Part shown: positions 61,034 to 64,000 of the stretch, one piece after another
Numbering within the stretch: the stretch's first letter is position 1
How the letters are laid out: every line of letters starts with the position of its first letter
Source: Epichloe hybrida
Taxonomy: Eukaryota; Ascomycota; Sordariomycetes; Hypocreales; Clavicipitaceae
Length of the DNA stretch: 64,000 nt
NCBI GenBank assembly: GCA_019022495.1
Contig: JAFEKR010000001.1
Span: 434,001-498,000, forward strand
Direction of reading: 5' to 3'
Program-made: the position numbers and the translations under genes
Notes under the pieces: model-generated
What the model was told of the DNA's origin: nothing
Seen by the model: the letters and a program-made list of their open reading frames with translations, nothing else
Databases searched by the model: none

Positions 61034-62256
61034 ATGGGGGCGCAATCAAAACCAGACATCTCGCCGTGGGGCCGCGCCGCCGCTGGTGCGACAGGCGCTG
61101 TTCTTGCGAATGCTTTAGTATACCCTTTGGACATGTATGAACTATTTTGAATCGAGTCAGCCGGTCCATGGTGGACATTATGCTAACATAATTTTTCTGT
61201 GACAGTGTGAAGACAAGGCTCCAGGTGCAAGTTCGAAGTGGCAAATCTGGAACACCTTGTAATTCAGACACGCCACATTATAACTCGACTTGGGATGCGA
61301 TTTCTCGTATTGTGGCACATGATGGCATCAAGGGTCTCTATGCTGGTATCAATGGTTCACTCATTGGAGTCGCATCTACAAATTTCGCATACTTTTACTG
61401 GTACACCGTAGCGAGGTCTTTGTACGTCAAGTCTAGTAAAACGAACGGGGCTCCTTCCATCGCCGTCGAACTTGCCCTTGGTGCTGCTGCCGGGGCTTTG
61501 GCGCAGCTTTTCACAATCCCCGTTGCTGTTGTAACTACACGCCAGCAGACCGCTCGTGCCGAGGAGCGAACAAGTCTCCTAGCCACGGCTCGCGAGGTCG
61601 TCAAGGGACCAGATGGAGTGTCAGGTCTCTGGCGTGGCCTCAAGGCATCCCTCGTTCTTGTCGTTAATCCAGCCATCACATACGGAGCATACGAGCGGTT
61701 GAGAACGATTTTCTTTAAGGATAAGGTCAATCTGAGGCCATGGGAGGCCTTTTGTGAGTTCACTGAGCATTTGTGTTCCAGATATCGTCATGACTGACAA
61801 CCCTCCAGTGCTCGGAGCTCTGTCAAAAGCGCTGGCTACCATAGCGACGCAACCACTCATTGTTGCCAAGGTCGGGCTGCAATCCAGACCCCCTCCGGCA
61901 CGAAATGGTAAACCATTCAGGAGTTTTGTGGAGGTGATGCAATTCATAATTGAGCATGAAGGGCCTCTCGCATTATTTAAGGGAATAGGGCCTCAGATTT
62001 TCAAAGGGTTCCTTGTCCAAGGCATTCTCATGATGACCAAAGAGAGGTGAGTCCGAAAAGGACCGCAAATTCAATAATTTCGTTCTTGCAATGGTGAACT
62101 AATTCGAAATATAGGGTGGAACTTATGTTTGTCCTCTTTCTTCGCTACCTTCTATCACTTCGCTCTACCCAGTTACGTAAAGCTGCAGATATTGCGTCCG
62201 CTGCCGTGCAGCACAGTCCTCTGAGCAACGCTTCAAAATCATTAGTGGCATCGTAG
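61034..62256 (+). CDS. ANT1: Peroxisomal adenine nucleotide transporter (ANT1/PMP47, SLC25A17-like)
   Basis: Mitochondrial-carrier-family protein that exchanges ATP/AMP (and in animals CoA-type cofactors) across the peroxisomal membrane, needed for fatty-acid activation. It has 342 residues in four exons: 61034-61134, 61206-61753, 61809-62046 and 62115-62256. Phases agree. Three carrier repeats are visible. The first has PLDIVK at residues 31-36 with YAGINGSLIGVASTNFAYFY downstream. The second has ELALGAAAGALAQLFTIPVA and the unusual VVTTRQQ. The third has LSKALATIATQPLIVAKVGL. The changed third-repeat signature (QPLIVAK) and TRQQ are typical of the peroxisomal subgroup. It is transcribed away from the transposon island. 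Subfamily assignment is good; exchange specificity is from the family. Confidence 0.9.
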
Positions 62257-62817
62257 TCGGTCGCTGTTCATGGATGCAATATCTGGCAGATGGGCATAAG
62301 TAGTTTGACACTCATTTTTCTTGACTTAACGCACTCCGTAATCTATATTTCATCTACGTGTCAATCACGTTTTGCGGTTTGAAAGCAAAGGCAAAATATA
62401 TCAAGTTTGGAAAGTCGGCTATTTCTTTGTAAGGCTCTGCATGGTTGGGATCAACTCTTCAAATGCCACTTTTGTTCAATAAAGACGTCTTTTATCTGCA
62501 CACTTGACAATGATAAACACATTTCTGAATGTCATCGACCGACCCTCGTAGATGGCATCTTTGAAATAGGATAGTGAACTTACGTACATACCACCTGTTG
62601 TCCCCACTCGTGCCTATTCGACTCAGCGAGGTGAGGTGGTGGTGGTCATCGGCGAAGGTGGATCCTCTGAGTCCGCCCGAGAAGATATTATGTCAGCAAG
62701 GCGGACCACTGAGGAATCGCCTAGGGCTTATGAAACACACACTTTTGTCTTTTATTGCCTATGTAAAGCCATCAAGACTTTCGTGTGTCATTGACATCAT
62801 TTCGCGCAAAAACAGCC
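62257..62817. promoter_or_regulatory. Intergenic region, promoter of the eL29 gene
   Basis: About 560 bases between tandem genes. No coding signal. An imperfect GGTGGTGGT run at 62635-62645 is the only visible pattern. Confidence 0.45.
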
Positions 62818-63185
62818 ATGGCAAGTGAGTACACACCACACAATCCCATTTTTAAAGCCGTGCCATTTAACACAAGTTCACAGAATCAAAGAATTCCTCG
62901 CAGCACAATCAGTGGCGCAAGGCCCACCGCAATGGGTTCGTTCCTTATCCCAACGAAACTGACGAATTAAACAAAGGAAGCTTACACATATGGCAGCATC
63001 AAGAAGCCGAAGACCTCGAGATACCCTTCACTGAAGGGTACTGATCCCAAGTTCCGACGAAACCACCGACATGCTCTCCACGGCACTGCGAAGGCACTGG
63101 TACGCGGTTTGATCAAGGTCACAAGAAGTTTTACTAACTACTGAAACAGAAAGAGGCGAAGGAGGGTAAGCGAGATGTAGTGTAA
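62818..63185 (+). CDS. rpl29: 60S ribosomal protein eL29 (L29)
   Basis: Small basic ribosomal protein of 65 residues in four exons: 62818-62824 (only 7 bases), 62884-62935, 62997-63099 and 63150-63185. Spliced, it begins MAKSKNSSQHNQWRKAHRNG, then IKKPKTSRYPSLKGTDPKF and RRNHRHALHGTAKAL, ending KEAKEGKRDVV. This is the full eL29 pattern. The first intron follows the seventh base (GTGAGT...TTCACAG), the second starts GTTCGT, and the third has a TACTAAC branch point. Frames sum exactly to 66 codons. The gene is easy to miss because no single exon exceeds 103 bases. Confidence 0.93.
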
Positions 63186-64000
63186 ATGACTGCAAAAATT
63201 CTTCGACAGCCTGGGAATGCCGCGAGAAAATTTTAAGGTTTACATGGGAAACAAGGTTGACAGCAAGGGAACAAAGGGAATGCTTTGCAATTTCGCATCT
63301 ACGATATGGGGCCGCGGTCCATAGGGAATAAAACCTTCCAAGGTTCATCTTGCATCAACTCACCACCTTCGTTGTCATTATCTTGCCATAATTTGTTGAT
63401 TGAAGAGACGTCGCATCAGAAATGCATACTTGTCCTCGGGGATGCACCGGCGAGTTTCTAGGTTGGCGTAATGCTTCCCCCTACTACTAAAATCTCGGGT
63501 ATTTGGAGACGATGCGGTCCATCTAAGATACTAAGAGTAAATGCTTCATGTTGAAGTTGTTGGCATAGACTACGTCAAGTTGACGTGATGACTATCTGCG
63601 GAGAACTCGCCATAGTGTAGATTTGTCACAAGCTGCTAATTGTTCGAATGATAAGCCGCACGATTGCGATGCCTACCACAGATGTAGCTCATTTGTTTTG
63701 TTTCTCGAAGGATCACAGATTCATCGAAGGTCTTGTTTCCAGTCTATGAGAGGATGTGCTGCGCAGGGCTGAAGAGTTATTGTGCTTTGCACTATTACAT
63801 ACCTACCTATCTGGAAAACACCAAACCCTGGTACACCTAATAATATAAATCCTTTGTTATCCTGACATTTGCTACCTCACTGTACATTGATGTGAGTTGA
63901 TACAAAAAGGGGGCAGTCAAAGCAATCAGGAGCTGTTTCATGACCCATCTTGGCTGCCTCACACTCTAGGGGGGAGCCAGACAAGTCATGCTGAAAAATA
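63186..64000. other. Downstream region, no gene supported
   Basis: About 800 bases to the right edge. It includes the 3' end of the eL29 transcript. No conserved frame or RNA gene is seen. Confidence 0.45.

Noticed and set aside
63028..63348. Minus-strand open frame of 106 codons
   Set aside because: It overlaps the eL29 exons antisense and shows no independent conservation.

Overview
The window comes from a filamentous ascomycete (Pezizomycotina). The evidence is short introns of about 50 to 90 bases with canonical branch points, the pH-response calpain PalB, and a large block degraded by repeat-induced point mutation (RIP). The gene content suggests Sordariomycetes, but that placement is an inference.

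Layout. Bases 1-18556 are an ordinary gene-rich arm: the 5' half of CLU1/TIF31 (-), an SLC35F6-like transporter (+), a DUF2985 membrane protein (-) whose frame is broken by an 86-bp tandem duplication, tRNA-splicing endonuclease subunit Sen15 (+), a seven-exon zinc alcohol dehydrogenase (-), a C2H2 zinc-finger regulator (+) and palB (-). Bases 18614-60234 are a transposon island. Bases 61034-64000 return to genes: a peroxisomal adenine-nucleotide carrier (+) and the small four-exon ribosomal protein gene eL29 (+). Exon structures were worked out from reading frames, splice sites and family conservation; the intron phases sum correctly in every complete gene except the DUF2985 gene, where they sum only after removing one duplicate copy.

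The island can be read as nested insertions. A TA-flanked MITE of about 237 bp (19068-59912) holds a TRIM-like element, TRIM-A (target duplication CTTTT). This holds a Ty3/Gypsy chromovirus (270-bp LTRs, target duplication CACGC). The chromovirus in turn holds long-inverted-repeat (foldback) elements, a LINE, a second LINE, and TRIM-B, which contains a Copia element that contains another TRIM-B. Nearly all long elements are RIP-saturated: CA and TG dinucleotides are almost absent, Gln and Trp codons have become stops, and the catalytic Asp pair of the Copia reverse transcriptase now reads Asn-Asn. Short elements (TRIM-B, the inner TRIM-A, a solo LTR) are far less mutated.

The island sits in what was a head-to-head intergenic region of about 1 kb between palB and the peroxisomal carrier gene. 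A separate MITE lies 57 bp upstream of the palB start codon. The most interesting observations are three TRIM-like families sharing one architecture with an internal tRNA-like B box, a foldback family that inserts repeatedly into itself, a probable recombination between two LINE copies, and the duplication that breaks (or added an intron to) the DUF2985 gene.
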